64,000 bases of DNA, from assembly GCF_000276665.1 (NCBI RefSeq), contig NW_004955446.1:11215569-11279568 (forward strand), given 5' to 3'. Made by a program: the position numbers and the translations under genes. The notes under the pieces are model-generated. The model did no database searches, was not told the DNA's origin, and saw nothing but the letters and a program-made list of their open reading frames with translations. This document shows positions 10,660 to 24,639 of this stretch, piece by piece; the first letter of the stretch is position 1; the number at the start of each line of letters is the position of its first letter. This stretch comes from Chinchilla lanigera (Eukaryota > Chordata > Mammalia > Rodentia > Chinchillidae).

Positions 10660-12955
10660 ATGTTTATTTATAAGACTGAAATGTGACAAAGTGAGGCATG
10701 ATTCTAATTATTATTTGTGTCAGCATCTTATAGAAAATATTGTAATGGGCTTGAGCTCCAAAAATAATAGAAGTATTGTCATGATTTATCTCATATTTTG
10801 ATTAGTTCAAAACATGACTTACTATGATTTTTAAGTGACATTTTTTCCATTAGAAATTCCAAATAAGCAACACTTTTTCTCATGTTATTATTCAATCCAT
10901 TTTTCAGCTTACACTCAACCTCTGTTAGTCATGAAGCTGGGAAATGGTTTAAGAAAAGCATCTGTTGAAGATATGCTTGCATTTTTCACATGACTTTGCC
11001 AAAAGGGGTTTCTGTCTTCAAACTAGGAGGCCCCTGCTCTAAAATCTGCTTTCACTTAATATTCAAATCTGCTCTGCCAGAACTTGAATATGGAATTCAA
11101 GCTACTTTCTGCAAATAATTTATGGAAGGGTTTTATTTCCCCCAAGAAATGAAAACATAGCACCTTTTTGGGTAGTGTTTAGAGCATTCTGGGAAAACCC
11201 AGGGTTAAGGTTTTAATGTGGATTTACTTGTTTTGATTTAGGAATCTGTCATAGAAAGAAGTATACAGGGTTTTAGCAAGAAGATTGTTTTAATAAAAAT
11301 CACCTTTAAAGGATAGAATCCCTTTGTCTAATGAGTACAGTAGGTGAAAAAGCTGTGGCCTCTTCACTCACAGCAATCTGTGTGTGGGGTACAAGAAACA
11401 GTACTGACACCCCCATCTAATGTCAGTTTAAGAAAACCATAAGAATACTTCCTTATGCTCAACAATAAGTTATTCTTCTACGTGAGATGTCCCTTGGTCA
11501 GGAAGGCTTGAACTCTCCAGTGTCCAACATTGGTTTTGCTATATTGGACACATTGGTTATGACTATGATGTTGTGATATCTCTGACACTGGGTTTCAGAT
11601 CTTTTTTAACTGAACTTCTCAACTTTGTCTTCACTTTTATTAATAGAATGAAAATATAGAAGATACATTCAGGTGCTGGTGGACTATATACATTTGGAAG
11701 ACTGTACAAAGTTGATCATCGTAAGAACTGCACATGTTAGATCAATGGATTGACACTGGGAGGATAAAGCTAAGAAATGAATATTAAATCTTAGCTTAAA
11801 AAAATCAACTGACTAGAGATGACTGGCTCAACAGAAGTTTCTGTAAAAAGTTTCATGAGCTTTATCACCATGGAAATTCAGAGGAACTCATATCACATGA
11901 TTAGCATGAAGCCTCAGAAAGCATGTGAGGAGGTGGAATTCTCCTATCAAGGATGGTCATGATCTCTGCACTGTAACCTTGACTGAGCCTCATCTAAGTT
12001 CCAGATCTTGGAAAAGGTTCAAGACAAATAAATCAGAGTATTTGGAGACCGTTAACCAAGTGGTAAAAATCATGTAATCATATTGTACATGGAGCTGTTG
12101 AGGAATTGCAGGAACTATGATTTAGCTGAAAAAGGAAATGTTCAGGAGGAGGCATGAAAGATTTCTGTGTGAAATTTTGTATTCAAGGAGCATTTTGTCG
12201 GATTAGACTGTACAGCACTGGGAAAAGGCATCTGGGCATTTGGGAGAAATCATGGAAGGTTAGATGCGAGGAAGGATTCTCCAACAAATGAGATTTGTAC
12301 AAAAGTCTAATGGACTGGCATGGGCACCAAAGAGACCCCTACACCAAAGAGAGTCTGAAGAATGAGGCTAGATATCAACATTCTGGTAAGGAGGTCATGG
12401 AAGAAACCAAGTACACAATTGAACCACATCTACCTTCAGACTGTGTCGAAAAGCAGGTAGAGATCATATCTGAAGCTCCTCATCTCCCTTCTACCCAAGC
12501 TGTTGGTCTGGGAGAGAAGGGACAACCACGCAACACCCTAATATTCATCACATATAAGGCTCAATGACTGGAGTCCAGCAATATTTACACTTCGGGAAAT
12601 TACCACCTATTCATGCACTCTACTTCTGCTTCATCCTACGAATGAGGGAATGTTCACAGAGTGGGAGATTTTCATGCACAATTACAGTCTCCTGGAGGAA
12701 GAGATTTGGGCAGGGTTTAAACTTGTAGCACTTAAAACACATAAGGAAACCTCTGTATCTTATGGAAGTAGAAATTCAAGATCATTTGTCTTCACCTGTC
12801 TGTTCTGGACAGTATGTTGATCTGCTTCCTTGGGACAATAGATACTGTTACTGAACAGGCAAGAGAGAAATAGAACGCATTACTGCCTGCTGTCTTCTGT
12901 ATAGGCTGTGATCTTGGTGTTTATGAGAATTTCTTGGGCAGCCACTTTTTACTTC
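10660..12955. other. long unique stretch, nothing recognised
   Basis: About 2.3 kb without an obvious repeat. A 90-codon plus-strand frame at 12295-12567 is hydrophilic and not recognised. It lacks an obvious acceptor and is probably chance. Confidence 0.35.
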
Positions 12956-12959
12956 AGGT

Positions 12960-13610
12960 CACTTTATTTCAGCAGAGGAAGTGAGCACTGAAGACAAAAT
13001 ATTTGGATATGGCTGCAATCATAAATTCTCAGCCTTAGACGAAGATTGGTCTTCCTTTCTCTTCTGTCCCCCAGCCAGCAAGGAGGGCGGAGCAGGCAGG
13101 CAGAGTGCCTGAGCTGTGAGAAGGCAAGATACCAAATACTGTACTTTTGGGGTGAAGAGTTGCCACCCCAGAAAGGCCGGGGAGGAAGGAGAGCTCTGAG
13201 GAGTATTTTTTCTCTTTTCCAGGAGGCCTCTGAAGAGCCCTTTTTGAATCCAGCATCCCTCCTGTTGGTCTCTTCACAAGGATATGCAGGGGCCCTGTGG
13301 AGCTGCTGAGGAATCCTGCAGCTGCCGAGGCCCCGAAGGAGATGGGCAGCATGTCTCCCAGTCCTTGTTAGCCCCACAAATGGCCCATTGAGGGGAGCAG
13401 GAGAAGGGAGAGGCATCCAGAGCTGCCCCTGAGGTCCCTCAATGGGGGCACTGTTTGGACTTGGGTGGAGGCCAGCCCTGACCCCGTGCTGGTTGTTAAG
13501 GCCTCATTCTTCCCAAGGAGGTGGCTGGAAAGGCAGCGAGCAGCTGAGGCTCCAGAGAAGGTACTCCTCTTGTTCCTCACAAGCCCGACTGACAAACGAG
13601 AGGAAGCACT
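12960..13610. other. GC-richer patch with overlapping open frames
   Basis: Frames of 150 and 105 codons (minus) and 99, 87 and 78 codons (plus) overlap here. Openness in several frames at once is what a GC-rich patch with few stops produces. No domain is recognised. It could be regulatory or a decayed transcript. Confidence 0.3.
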
Positions 13611-15675
13611 TCCTTTTAATTATGTTCTGCTGTTCACTACATTTACATCCCACGCGTTTTCTCCCTTCCCTCTCTCTCTGGTCTCACTGCTCAAGATCTG
13701 AAACTGATGGGCTTTTTCTTTCTCTTTCTAGTCTCCACTGAAAGTTAGAAATGACATCAATCTTTTTTTCCATTTGTACCCATCTCCAGGTTAATTCATC
13801 CAAGAACTGCCATGAGGATGGCTGGTGTTTTGCTGTTGTTTTTAAGAAGTTTAAAATCTCTTTCAAAGTGAAGGGTGAGGCTTTAGAAATAGTGGAGAAC
13901 TAGATGTCCACTGTGGGAGCATTGGCTGTTCTTTCTCCCACCCATACTCTGCAGTGCCATCATCTACATCTTCCTAATGTACTCAGACCACAGGCTTTCC
14001 TTGGGATCAGTCTGACCCATGGAGCTCCTCAGATTTCAGGGGTGGACACAACACCTGTGGGTAGAAGCCTGCATCTTCTACTCTTTTGGCTTTTGATGGA
14101 CAGTAGTTAGGACTAGACTGGGCCAAGCCAGAGTGCTGAAAGATTTTTTACTGGAAATATTGAGAAAGAGACTCTGTTTCTATAGCAGTTGCCAAATGGG
14201 TACAGCACAAGTTAAGGGTTGTGATAGTCACCTTGCTGTCACATGGAAAGAGTCAGTTTGAGAACACGTCCCACAGAGGAAAACTGAGCCAACATGACAG
14301 ATCCCTGATATTGTAAGTCATAGGCTGGATCTAGCTATGCCTGGAGCCAGCACTAAGGCCTTTCTGGTTAGTGCATTCCTTTCTATTCATTTATCTCATG
14401 TGAGCTGTATCTCTCTTAGTTCCAATGGAAATTAGTATCTCTGAGTGATAGCAAAGATACTAAATTTGTTTCTGCTTCCTACTCTCTGCTCAGGTTACCT
14501 TATCCAATCATTTACTACACTCTTGCCCCAAGCAGTGTCAAAACTAGGGTGCACTAACACTGGCTAAAATTCCAGTCTTGATGAAAATAGGATTTGTGTA
14601 GTTGATTCTTTTCTGACTATCCTGGGCTCCACTGGACTCCTTACCTGTGTATTAGGTCTGTGATAAGAACCCCAGCTTTGCACCTCACCCAGAAATGTAT
14701 TCTGTGCACTTGGAATAACTCTAAGCAGCTCACAGGCAGAGAAACACCAGTGTTAGGAGCAGAGAGGAATGGCAGGTACCACAGTGAAGGTCACCGCTGC
14801 TCCCATGTAGGCATGGGGTTTGTGGAGGGAGAGACCAGTTCTTAGCAGGATGAAGAAGAGGGTTTGCCACAGGGAAGTTAATACTTCAGCTGTATCCCCA
14901 AGATGATAGCGGTTTTTCAACTGAAAAAAAGTGTGGATAGGGCAGATCAGTCCAGCCTAGGAGAGAAAGGTCAGCTATGGGGATTATCTGGTCTAATAAT
15001 CTATCTATCAAGTTCAGGACAGAGAGGCAGTCCAGCCCTCTATGTTTAGCACATATCTGATTGGTGTGCTATGCTGTTTGGAGCACGGAAATCTGAGGGC
15101 ACATGTATCTCCTCCTCTGTTCCTTTCCAAAACTCAGAAAATATGTGTAAAGTTCTTTTGCTGGTAGCAAAACTCTACAGGTGTTAGAGTCAACCAAGGT
15201 AGGTGCACAACATCCCGTGTTTTGTCCTGAGCCTTGTAAGGGGAAAACAGGTGTGGAGGCTCGCAGTATTAGTAGCAGCAGTATCTTTACTTGTATGTCA
15301 AAGTTAAGCTTGTTTGCTCTTGAGATGTATAATCCAGTGGGGGCGCCCACTTCCTCTTCAGCCTTCTAATGATCTCCATACTAACTCCCTTTTGGATTGA
15401 AATATCCGCAGTGGGGTTTGTTGTCTTTACTGAACCTTGATGTGTAAAGAGTGTTGATCATGCCCCCATATATTTTATGGTGTTTGGACATATTACAAGA
15501 TTTGCTTCTCAAAGACAGACTGACTATCCCAGAACTAGACAATTCTTGGAGATAACAAAGGGCTCACTCTTCACAGCAAAATCAAAAAGTAGAAAAAACC
15601 ATGTCTATGCTCCCAAGAGCCCCTTTAACTCTCATATACCACACCACTATTTCTCTAGCCCTAATTCATCCCAAG
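13611..15675. other. unique DNA, nothing recognised
   Basis: No recognisable repeat, RNA or exon, apart from short open frames on both strands. It ends at the LTR target site accag (15676-15680). Confidence 0.35.
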
Positions 15676-15680
15676 ACCAG

Positions 15681-16055
15681 TGTTATGGTTTGTGTTTAGA
15701 TGTCCCCCTAAAGCCTTATGCAGTTATGGGGTGGGCTTCTAGAGTTTATGACTGATTCACGGTCCAGTGTTGAAATTATGGATGTGAATGCTATGCTTGC
15801 CCTGGGGCAGATAGTTTGCATACAATGTAAGGGAGGGAAAGAGGCTGCTTGCCACTGCCCCTCCCTTTTGCTCTTTTTGCTTTTGCTGTCTTCTGCCACC
15901 CTGAACTGTTACCCTCTGCCATGTGCCACTCTGCCTGGGAGCCAGCCAAATATGGACTGAAACTTCCACAAATTGTGAACTAAATAAACCTTTCCTTCCT
16001 TAATTCTGGGTGTCAGGTATTTTGTCTCAGCAACGAGAGAAATGTAACCAAGACA
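15681..16055 (+). mobile_element. solo LTR of ERVL-MaLR class
   Basis: A 375-bp element begins tgttatggtttg and ends with aaccaagaca, giving the TG...CA termini of an LTR. Perfect 5-bp target-site duplications accag lie at 15676-15680 and 16056-16060. Near the 3' end it carries 'gtgaactaaataaacctttcc' (polyadenylation signal) followed by 'ggtattttgtctcagcaacgagag', the usual end of MaLR (THE1/MST/ORR1-like) LTRs. No internal retroviral sequence adjoins it, so it is a solo LTR. Confidence 0.9.
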
Positions 16056-16060
16056 ACCAG

Positions 16061-17685
16061 GAATTAGGCAACAAGGTGCACTCCCAGAGCCCAAAGCTTG
16101 TTGGTATTACTCAAATTAGCCATTTCTAAACTGTTTACTCTGCCCTGCCTTGATTTTCCTGCAGAAACCCCAATAAATTCTTTGGCCCAAGCTCTCTGCT
16201 CCTCCCTCCTGCTTCTGGCTCCTAATCATATCTGCTGCTTCCCCATGTGGCCCTGGATGGCATGGCATGGCTCCCTTTTCTCAGGAAGTGTAAGTAATGA
16301 ACCTCTCCTTTCAATGGCATTAGCCTTTCCCTGTCATCACTTGGTCACCTCTATAAATTAAAATCCCATGTGTACAACCATTGAGACATAAAGTTCCCCA
16401 TGTGAGGTCTGTGAGGGTCAAGACCTTGCTAATCTTGTTCTCCATTGTGTCCCCAGTGCCAACCACAGCATAAGCCTGCATGTGGTGGTCAAGAGCCACC
16501 TCACTAGGCTGAGTGTAACATTGTCACAGACTAGTAATTATTTTGAACTAGCCTTGATGGAGAAGTCTTAGTGCAAATGACCAGATTCCAACAGATAAAT
16601 AGAAATTAGATAAGAAAAAAAAAAAAGTGAGTCACTCTAGGTATCAGTCCCCAATGCTACTATCTCTGCACACTGGCCACTAATGTCCACTCACTCCTAA
16701 AATGAAGACTAAGTTCCCTTTGAAACCCATATGGACTTAAAAGTGAAGGGAAAAGGTCTTGGCATGATGTTCATGGGTTCTGCCAAATTGTAATGTTGTG
16801 TTTGGAGTCTGCCTCTGCCCCTAGGCCACAAGAATTCCCCTGTCCTCATCCTATACCCACATGAAGCATATTTCCAAATCTTTTGGGAAGCCACACAGTC
16901 AGCAGGCAGAGCTCTGATCCTGCTTCAGAACAAGCAAGGAGAGATTTGAGTTCAATCAGCAGACATTTCCACGGGGAGCATTTTGTCCAGAATGTTGGCT
17001 GACTGCACCTCATCCCCGAGCTCCAGGAATAGGTGAAAGGTTTGGTAGACAAAATTCTCTTTATTATTCATGGACTATAAGGGAAATGAGGTGCCCAAGG
17101 ACATCTTTACCTTTCAGTCACAAGCAGATCAGTGTTATAAGAAGACCAACAGGCTTATGTGCATTTCTTTGCCTGGGAATCAACCAAATCAATGCTGTTT
17201 CTCATTTCAAGTTTTAGCTACAGAAAAAGTTATTATTGGGTTTTTTTAAATTGAATATAAGAAGAATTTTGAAGTGTATTAAATAAGTAAATAAAATTTT
17301 ACTTATAAGTTGCAGCTCTGATATCAGGTGGGCTGGAGATCATCAACTTAATCAGACATGCAGCGCTGCTATGTAAATGTAAGAGAGACAGCAAATGTCT
17401 GCAGGGGCTCTGTAAAGCTGAAAATTGTTCTCATACCACATGCAGGGTTAAAAATGGGTGAGAGGTGAGGGAAAAAAGGACTTTTCATACCTAAGAGCAT
17501 CCTGAGAAGATTAATCCTTGAGAGCCAAGTTATTTCTCTACGCCCTCAGATGTCAGCTGGTTGATGTGAGTCTCTTTCTTCTGTTTAAAAGGATTCAAAT
17601 TTGGTCACCAGGATTAAGAAATTCTTAGTTTTAGCAGAAAAATATGAAACAGTTGTGATAGTTGCTATGCTGAAACCTTGTTGCT
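16061..17685. other. mostly unique DNA, possible L2/MIR scrap
   Basis: A fragment at about 16385-16490 ('gaggtctgtgagggtcaagacc ... tccattgtgtccccagtgcc') resembles an L2 3' end but is too short to be sure. The rest is unrecognised, with a short A-run near 16615. Confidence 0.35.
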
Positions 17686-17689
17686 TTGA

Positions 17690-17870
17690 CGTCTAACTTA
17701 CCTTCCACTGTATTGGGCTAGTGGATTAAATATCTAAGCTTCTCTAAGCTTTAGTTTCCTTGTCTGGTAAAACTCTTAGGTACTTGTTGTGAGAGTTAAA
17801 TAAGAAAATTCTCGCAGTATGGCTTAGTCTAGAGCAGATCCTCAGTAAGTATTAACCATACTTTATATGG
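17690..17870 (+). repeat. MIR SINE, sense
   Basis: The MIR order is clear: 'cttctctaagctttagtttccttgtctggtaaaa', 'ggtacttgttgtgagagttaaataagaaaa', then 'agtctagagcagatcctcagtaagtatta'. Confidence 0.75.
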
Positions 17871-19120
17871 GGAGATCAATCCAAAAAATTGCGGACCAGT
17901 ACATTTCTGAGCCACATTGAAATAGAAATTATAAATCTTGAGACATCTCTTCATCTCTGCCTTTGGCTTGTTGCATAACTTGGACTGCTTTCATTAGTCT
18001 GGCAGTCTGGGAGTGGGGAGAGATGGAATTTGGCCTGACCACAGGTCACAAGACCAGGCCTTGTGAGGGTGTAGCTGACCAGTAGTTTATAGAACCTACA
18101 TAGGTGGCTCACCTGAATGTTAAAGCCAATTGGTCTGAAGTTGCATAGGTCCATAGGGTCTATAAATAAGGAAGGTAATAGGCACCCAAGAGTACTAGCC
18201 TTGAGAAGTATAGTGACAGACTAGAGGATGCTACAGGACGATGAATCTCCTGGGATGGAGAGATAGACTCATCAGTGTGCCCGAGGGGCTAAAGAAGGGA
18301 AGCAGTGGGAGAACAGGGACTGTACTTCCCAAAGGATGAAAGTGGCTGGAAGCAAGAGCAGGCCTCATTACATATTGAGTGAGCCTGGTTTCCCTGTAGA
18401 AATAGAGAGGGGAAATGGTTGCTGGATGTACTAGCATGCACTTCTACTAAGTATTGTAGGGCAGGGAGAGACATAAGGGCAAAGGCACATAAAGAAGAAA
18501 AGGAAGGCCAAGAAACCAAGGGATGGGTCAGAAATAGGGTGAAGACCAAGTTTAGCCAACCCAAGGTAGTGGAAAGACATAGCACACATCTGGTTTATAA
18601 TTGGTATCAGAGACTTAACTAAATAATATTGCACAGTTCATTCTATTCATATTAGTTTTATTAGAGGAAATGTATAGAGATAGTTTCATAAAATTCCATC
18701 TTATATATATACATGGAATAAAAAATAGCTCCTCCATTCTTAACTATTTAACAGTGAAATTTTGACAGAAACGGGCCAGACTTTGAGGAGGTAGAAAAGT
18801 TTTCCATGTGTAAGTAGCAGGTAAGACAAGAGCAGACAGAACCTACCTCCCTCCCTGGAATGCCAGATCAATGCCTGCATCAGGTCAGAATTTTTCTTTT
18901 TAAATGTACTATATAATAAGCATTCATTAAGTAGGATCTGTTGTCTCTTAAGGTGTTCTTTGGGGAGGGGGAAGATAAAAAGGTTTTCCATATACCACCT
19001 GGCCCCACAGCTACACGGCCTCTTCCATCAGCAGTGCCCCCTGCCAGAGTGTACATTTGCTCCAGTCCTGCATCCACACATCATTATCACCCAAACACCA
19101 CAACTCACATGAAGATTCAT
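17871..19120. other. unique DNA, nothing recognised
   Basis: No clear repeat or exon. Mirror-image frames at 18231-18634 occur on both strands and have no domain. Confidence 0.35.
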
Positions 19121-19124
19121 TCTT

Positions 19125-20165
19125 GATGCTGCATATTTTATGGGTTTGGACAAATACAGTACATAATAGCATGATCCAACGTACTTTCAGTACCCTAATA
19201 ATCCTTTGTTCTTTGTTTATTCAGCCTTCCCTCCTACTTCCCCCAGCTACAACTCATGTTTCTCTGTCTCCATAGTTACGACTTTTCCAGAATGTCAGGT
19301 AGGTGGAACCATATCCTGGGGCAGGTTTGGGAAACTTTCTCAACTCTTTCCCCAGGTAGGTACAATGCAGAGAGCTGGGTCAGTCCGTGTCAAAGTAGCA
19401 AGTTCCCGTCCTTGCTGATCTTGGCCCTACTCCTCCTTAGCCAGCCTGACCAGTCAGAAGCAGAGCGAAATTAGTGGCTACTGAGTCCAGATACTCCCGT
19501 TTGCTATCTTGCAACCCATGTCTTTCAATATTTTTAAATATGTCACCAAGAAAGTAGCCTTCCGTAGATAAGATTTTGTCTTTGTCAACTATTCTGATTC
19601 CTAACTTTTCCATTTATTGACGTTTTCTCTCAATTTAAAGGATTGGTTTATCAGGACTTAGTAGGCAAATCCTGAGTTTGTCGTGGGGGAAAGACTACAT
19701 TCTTGGAACTGCAAATGAGTTAGCAAACAGCAGGTATCATTTGTTTAAAAATGAAATAGACTTGGTAAAAAATTATGAAATGTTAAGACTTTTTTGCAGA
19801 AAAAAATTTTATTAAAAAAAGTAAAAGCCTTTTTTCTTACCTAGAATCCTAGATTTACTAATGTCTTTAGTTATAACCCCCAATTCTAAAACAATCAATG
19901 TACTAGTCTATATACACAGGCTTTTTTGTTTTGTTTTAATTGCAAATAAATTACACTGACCATCTTTGTACCTGCTGTCATTGTGTATTTTGATACCTAT
20001 GTGATACATTTCATGTACCATAGTAGAATTTCTGAGTCAAAATGTATGGATATTTTCTAACTTTGTTAGATGTTATCAAATATACTTCTACCAAACTACA
20101 TATTGAGAACCTATTAGACTTACACCAACAGTTTGTGATTGCCTGACTCTCCTCCTTGTCCTCAC
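19125..20165 (-). mobile_element. old L1M-type LINE-1 remnants, antisense
   Basis: Two blocks are recognisable. Around 19190-19325, 'tctccatagttacgacttttccagaatgtcaggtaggtggaaccat' is the antisense L1M 3' UTR. Around 19930-20160, 'gataccta ... tgtaccatagtagaatttctgagtcaaaatgtatgg' and 'accaaactac ... cttacaccaacagtttgtgattgcctgactc' continue it. The intervening part is poorly preserved. No coding capacity remains. Confidence 0.55.
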
Positions 20166-23100
20166 GAAGACTGAACTTGGGATGTGGACAAGGGCATGAG
20201 TGGAAGGGTACAGTAGGAAGGAACCTGCAGTTTACGATGACTACCTCTTAGGGTTCCACTGTGTCTGGTAAGTTGACCTTTTCTCCATTGTCTGTCCATC
20301 TCTACCTCCTTTCCTGTGTAGTTCAACCTTAATGATGACAGTGACAAATGTCACATCTCACTGAAGACACTCTGCCCTTGACCTGAAGTGAGTTTCAGGA
20401 TGAGAACTAGTAATCTTGAGGTCCATGCAGATGGAGGTGGATGATTTGGGGGCATGGACGTTGAAGTGTGAAGCCCCTTCCATGCCACATCATCTGCTGC
20501 ATGACTCTTATTGAAATGCTCAGAAAAGGAAGGATCTAAGTATTCATATAGAGACTGTGAGAATGGGCTTTCTGGCGTCATGCAAAATCCTCTGTCTGAC
20601 ACTTGTTCTTTCTTCATCAGAGGTTGGTTTCCCAGGTTGGGCATCACCAAAACTTTGGCCTCTTGTTTTTCCTAGAATTTTTGAGTGTTTTGCAGCTCAG
20701 ACTTACCTCTACTAAAGGAGAACAATCAAGTACAATACAAAGCAAGCAATCCTGCCAGTAAAGATACCCACTGAATCTTACCCCTAATTACTAATCACTA
20801 AAGATTTAAAGAGGACCAGCTCATGTTGGTCTTGGTTTAAGGCCAAGGATCTCCTAAGAAACAGACCTAATAAAATATATACATATGTGTTATGCAAATT
20901 GGCTCCCACAATTATGAAAGCTGAAAAGTTCTATTATTTGCCATGTATAAGCTGGGAAACCAGTAAAGCCAGTGGTATAGTTCTAGTCGAATTCCAAGGG
21001 CCTAAGAAGTGTGAGGGACCACTATTTTAAGCCTCAAGAGGGCTAATGTGTGAGGGTGAAGAGAAACGTTTCAGTGTGAAGCAAAGAGAGTTAATTCTCT
21101 TTTCTCTTTTTGTTCTCCTGGCCCTCAGGGGGCTGGAAAATGCCAGCCATACTGATGAGGGTGACCACCTGTACTCAGTCACCAACTGAAATGCCTATCT
21201 TTTCCAGAAACATCCTTACAAATATAGCCAGAAATAATGTTTTGCCAACAATCTGGGATTATGTATGAATGTGGGGTCAGACTGAGTTCTCAGTTGAAGT
21301 TCTCAAAATGAGAGGGGTGGAAAAGGTTGACGCTCAGGGATAGAGTGCAGTGGTGGATGGCAAAGTAAAGAAAGGAGGCTGGCAGATGGCAGCTTGCCCT
21401 TCTCCGAGCTGCTGGAATCACACCTAGCTACAAACAGCAAGAATCTTTGGACAAGAAGAGCTTTAGATCCTAACTTGTGGGGCTGTATGTCATTGCCATG
21501 TTGGAAACAGACATTAAAAAGTAAGAGAGAAATAAATGAAGAAAAATCTTGCCCTGGTGAAAAGAGTGTGAGGCTCAGGGAGTCCTGGGAGTTTCTCCAA
21601 GCTGATTAAGTAGAATTACCTCATGGGCCAGGGTCTTACAACCTCCTGTTGCTCTCATCTCTCCAATCCCTTGTTTTACCTCTTCAGTGCCTCCCAGAAC
21701 TCCAAGGAATTTATTAATGAGGTCCAATTATAAAAGTTTCAAAGTTTAACAACTTTGGGTGTAGCTCCAGCTCACTCTCCCCTGTTCTGAAAAAATATAC
21801 ATTAAACAAGATTTAAAACATACATTAACAAGATTTAAAATGAACTGTATATTAATTTCCCTGCTATGCCCACTTCCAGTCCTCTCACCCTTTCCAACCA
21901 TCTATGGCACCCCCACCTCCTCTCTCTTTTTTACTTCATCCCCCACCTCAGCTTTCACATGGAGCAGTGGTCCTCCATTGCCCTCTTACTTTAAAAACTG
22001 CAGAATCAGTAGCTCACTCTTACTTGTGGCTTTCATGGGTGTTCTGGAGAGTTTTCCTGGCCATTTATTACCACTTTCATCTACTGTAATAAACGTTTCC
22101 TCTTCTGAGATATTTTCATTTACAGATTAGATGCTTGGAAAAGTACTTGAAATAACTCTTTAAACAGGTTTTCCAAACACTGGTGGAAGAAAACAAAGGT
22201 GGTGAGTGACAGAATCCAACCTGAATAATGTTCTGTGTACGATTCCCTGTGGCCTCAGACTCCACACAGAGTGGGTTCTCCTGGACTGTGGAAACTACAA
22301 ACTTCCTGGACTGGTCTCTGAGGCCATTCCTCATCCTGGCAGCTGTGGCCGCTCCCCCGGCTGCTGAGGGAATGGCACATCTGGTACTCCTGTAACCACT
22401 TCCTCTCCAGGGAGAAGCCTGTGTGGTTTTACAAAATGATGCAGGGCTCCTGGGAGCAGGCGTTTGGGAGCTGCTAACATCCTTGCAGCTCCTGTGGGGC
22501 TGGAAACTTTGCTGATTAAATATACTTCTTCTGGGAATATATTTAAAGGGACTTGGGCATGGCATGGCCAACAGCTGGACATCCCATTTCCTAAGGTGGG
22601 AGGTACAGTTTTTATTTTTATTTTAAATGAAGCTAAATAGGTTTGACAATTGGCCTTCAGAGCTGAGAGTTTCAACAGTTCCTCTTAGATGAAGCCTTTC
22701 CTATCTGATCTAGCTGTCAAGGACCTCTTGAGTTAGCCAAGATTCTTTAGTTGCAAGTGACTGACAAGACACTTTGCAGCTGGAATGAACTGGAGTATTT
22801 ATTTGGTCCTGAAATCAAGGTGGGAAATACAGCTAGATCTCAGGAATCAGGGGGACATGTGATATGTTGGATCTTCTTTTATAGTCAATTGTTTAATTTT
22901 TATGAATGTTTTGAGGCACAAACCATTATTAAACCCAACCATTATTAAAAATTAAATCATAAACTCATGATTGAAAGCAATATTAGACACAAAGGTAATG
23001 AATTCTAAAACTTCACCACTTTCTTATGATGTTACTACATTTTACTGTTCTTTAAACTTGTGATTCTTTATATTTATGGGGTCTGTTGGAAGGAATCACT

Positions 23101-23950
23101 ATTCAATGGCATGCTGTAGCTCATCTCTTTCCAATTCTGTGGATGCCAAGATGTTCACTGATGTCATATTGGAAGTTTGACATTGGCTGGAGTGGAAGCA
23201 TTTACACTTCAGAGTTGACAAATGCTACAAATCAGAGCTTGATATATTGTTTTGTTGATTGCTGGGAGTCTAGATTTAATAAAATGATGAAGAAAATATT
23301 GAGAATACAATGAAACCTAAAAGTCAGTGTTTACACTTGTTAGAGTATAACTAGCATCCAAAAATTGGAGAAACATTTCAGTCTTTAAAATCTTATCTAA
23401 CACACATGATCAGTTATGTCATTGAGAAGTTAGTAAAGTTTTAACATATGTCTTTGCTGATTCACTTTTATCTTACATAAAGAAAATTTCCAATCAACAT
23501 TGACTTCAGAACAACACTTGCAAAGCTGATTATTAAACATTTGCCTGCATACCACTGAGAGGAACCATAGTCTTGATGTGATGGGGCTTTCTTATCTCCT
23601 TTTCTCATTTCTTTGAATGAGCTTTGATTCCTCCTATCAGCATCTTACGAGAAGCTGGACCTATGTGGTCTGGCAAGTACAAAGTTTATATTCTCCAACT
23701 TTATTTCACAAGAGGGTCAGGAAAAAGAAATGTTCTCCCCTTTGTTCCAATTTGAAGATGCCATGGAAGATCTCTGATTGGTCTGATTTGTATCACATGA
23801 CCAGGAATGCAGATTTCTGTGATTGGCACAATAGAAGCACTTAGCAACATATAACACTTAGAGTGTGTTTTACATTGAAGACTAAATGCTCAAAAGACAG
23901 AGGTTAGTATTTCTAGAGAGAGGAGTTCTAGATAAATGAAACAATAAAAT
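20166..23950. other. long unique stretch, nothing firmly recognised
   Basis: No confident repeat or gene. The patch at 22140-22600 is GC-richer, carries overlapping minus-strand frames of 151 and 114 codons in different phases, and could be a conserved regulatory patch. A segment near 22740-22860 resembles an ancient repeat but cannot be named. Confidence 0.3.
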
Positions 23951-23954
23951 GTTT

Positions 23955-24120
23955 TGTCTTTACACTGTGTGAATTTAGGCAAGTTATTTTTATCTTTCTG
24001 AGTTTCAACAAAATGGAAATCATTCAATCCATTTCATAAATTTCTTATGAGATTAAGCAAAATAAGGTTCACTTAAAGTTTTGCATATGGCAAACACTCA
24101 ATTGCTAGTTTTTGATATAG
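23955..24120 (+). repeat. MIR SINE, sense
   Basis: Core 'gtgaatttaggcaagttatttttatctttctgagtttcaacaaaatgg' followed by 'cttatgagattaagcaaaataag' and 'atggcaaacactcaattgctag' follows MIR order. Confidence 0.7.
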
Positions 24121-24639
24121 TGTTAAGTTCATATAATTTTCCCTAAACTATAAGAACAAAGAGTGCAAGTGTCCTGCTAATATTTTAGGTCACCTTTAGC
24201 ATATAAGAATTTTTCTTATATAGTAGACATACAAATGAATATTCTTAGAAAATTATTATAAATATTTATAGTAATACTATCTGCATCTCCTATGTAAATC
24301 AACTATGCTTACTCTCTACTTTATACTGGCTAGATAATGGGAACCTCATCCATGGTCTCCTATGTCAAGAAGCTCTAATGGAGTATGAAATTTTTTGAGC
24401 AACAAGTAAGTACACATAGCTGGAAAACCCTAATTCTACCTTCCTGTCTACAGACCAATAAGAGTTGTCTGTACTCTTCGGTCTGGTGTTTGCAGATAGC
24501 CACTTACCTGGAACATATATCATTAGTTTATTATTGGGACTTTATTGTTTTTATTTTCCATATTTTACTTATGGAAAAGACAACTTTTAGTAGTTGGCCA
24601 TTGTTTTATGTTTGTATTTAAGAGAGATCTGGAGAAAGC

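Noticed and set aside
12964..13741. Five overlapping open frames of 78-150 codons
   Set aside because: Several frames on both strands are open at once in a GC-rich patch. No family, conserved motif or exon border supports any of them.
22116..22675. Overlapping 151- and 114-codon minus-strand frames
   Set aside because: They are in different phases with no recognisable domain; probably stop scarcity.
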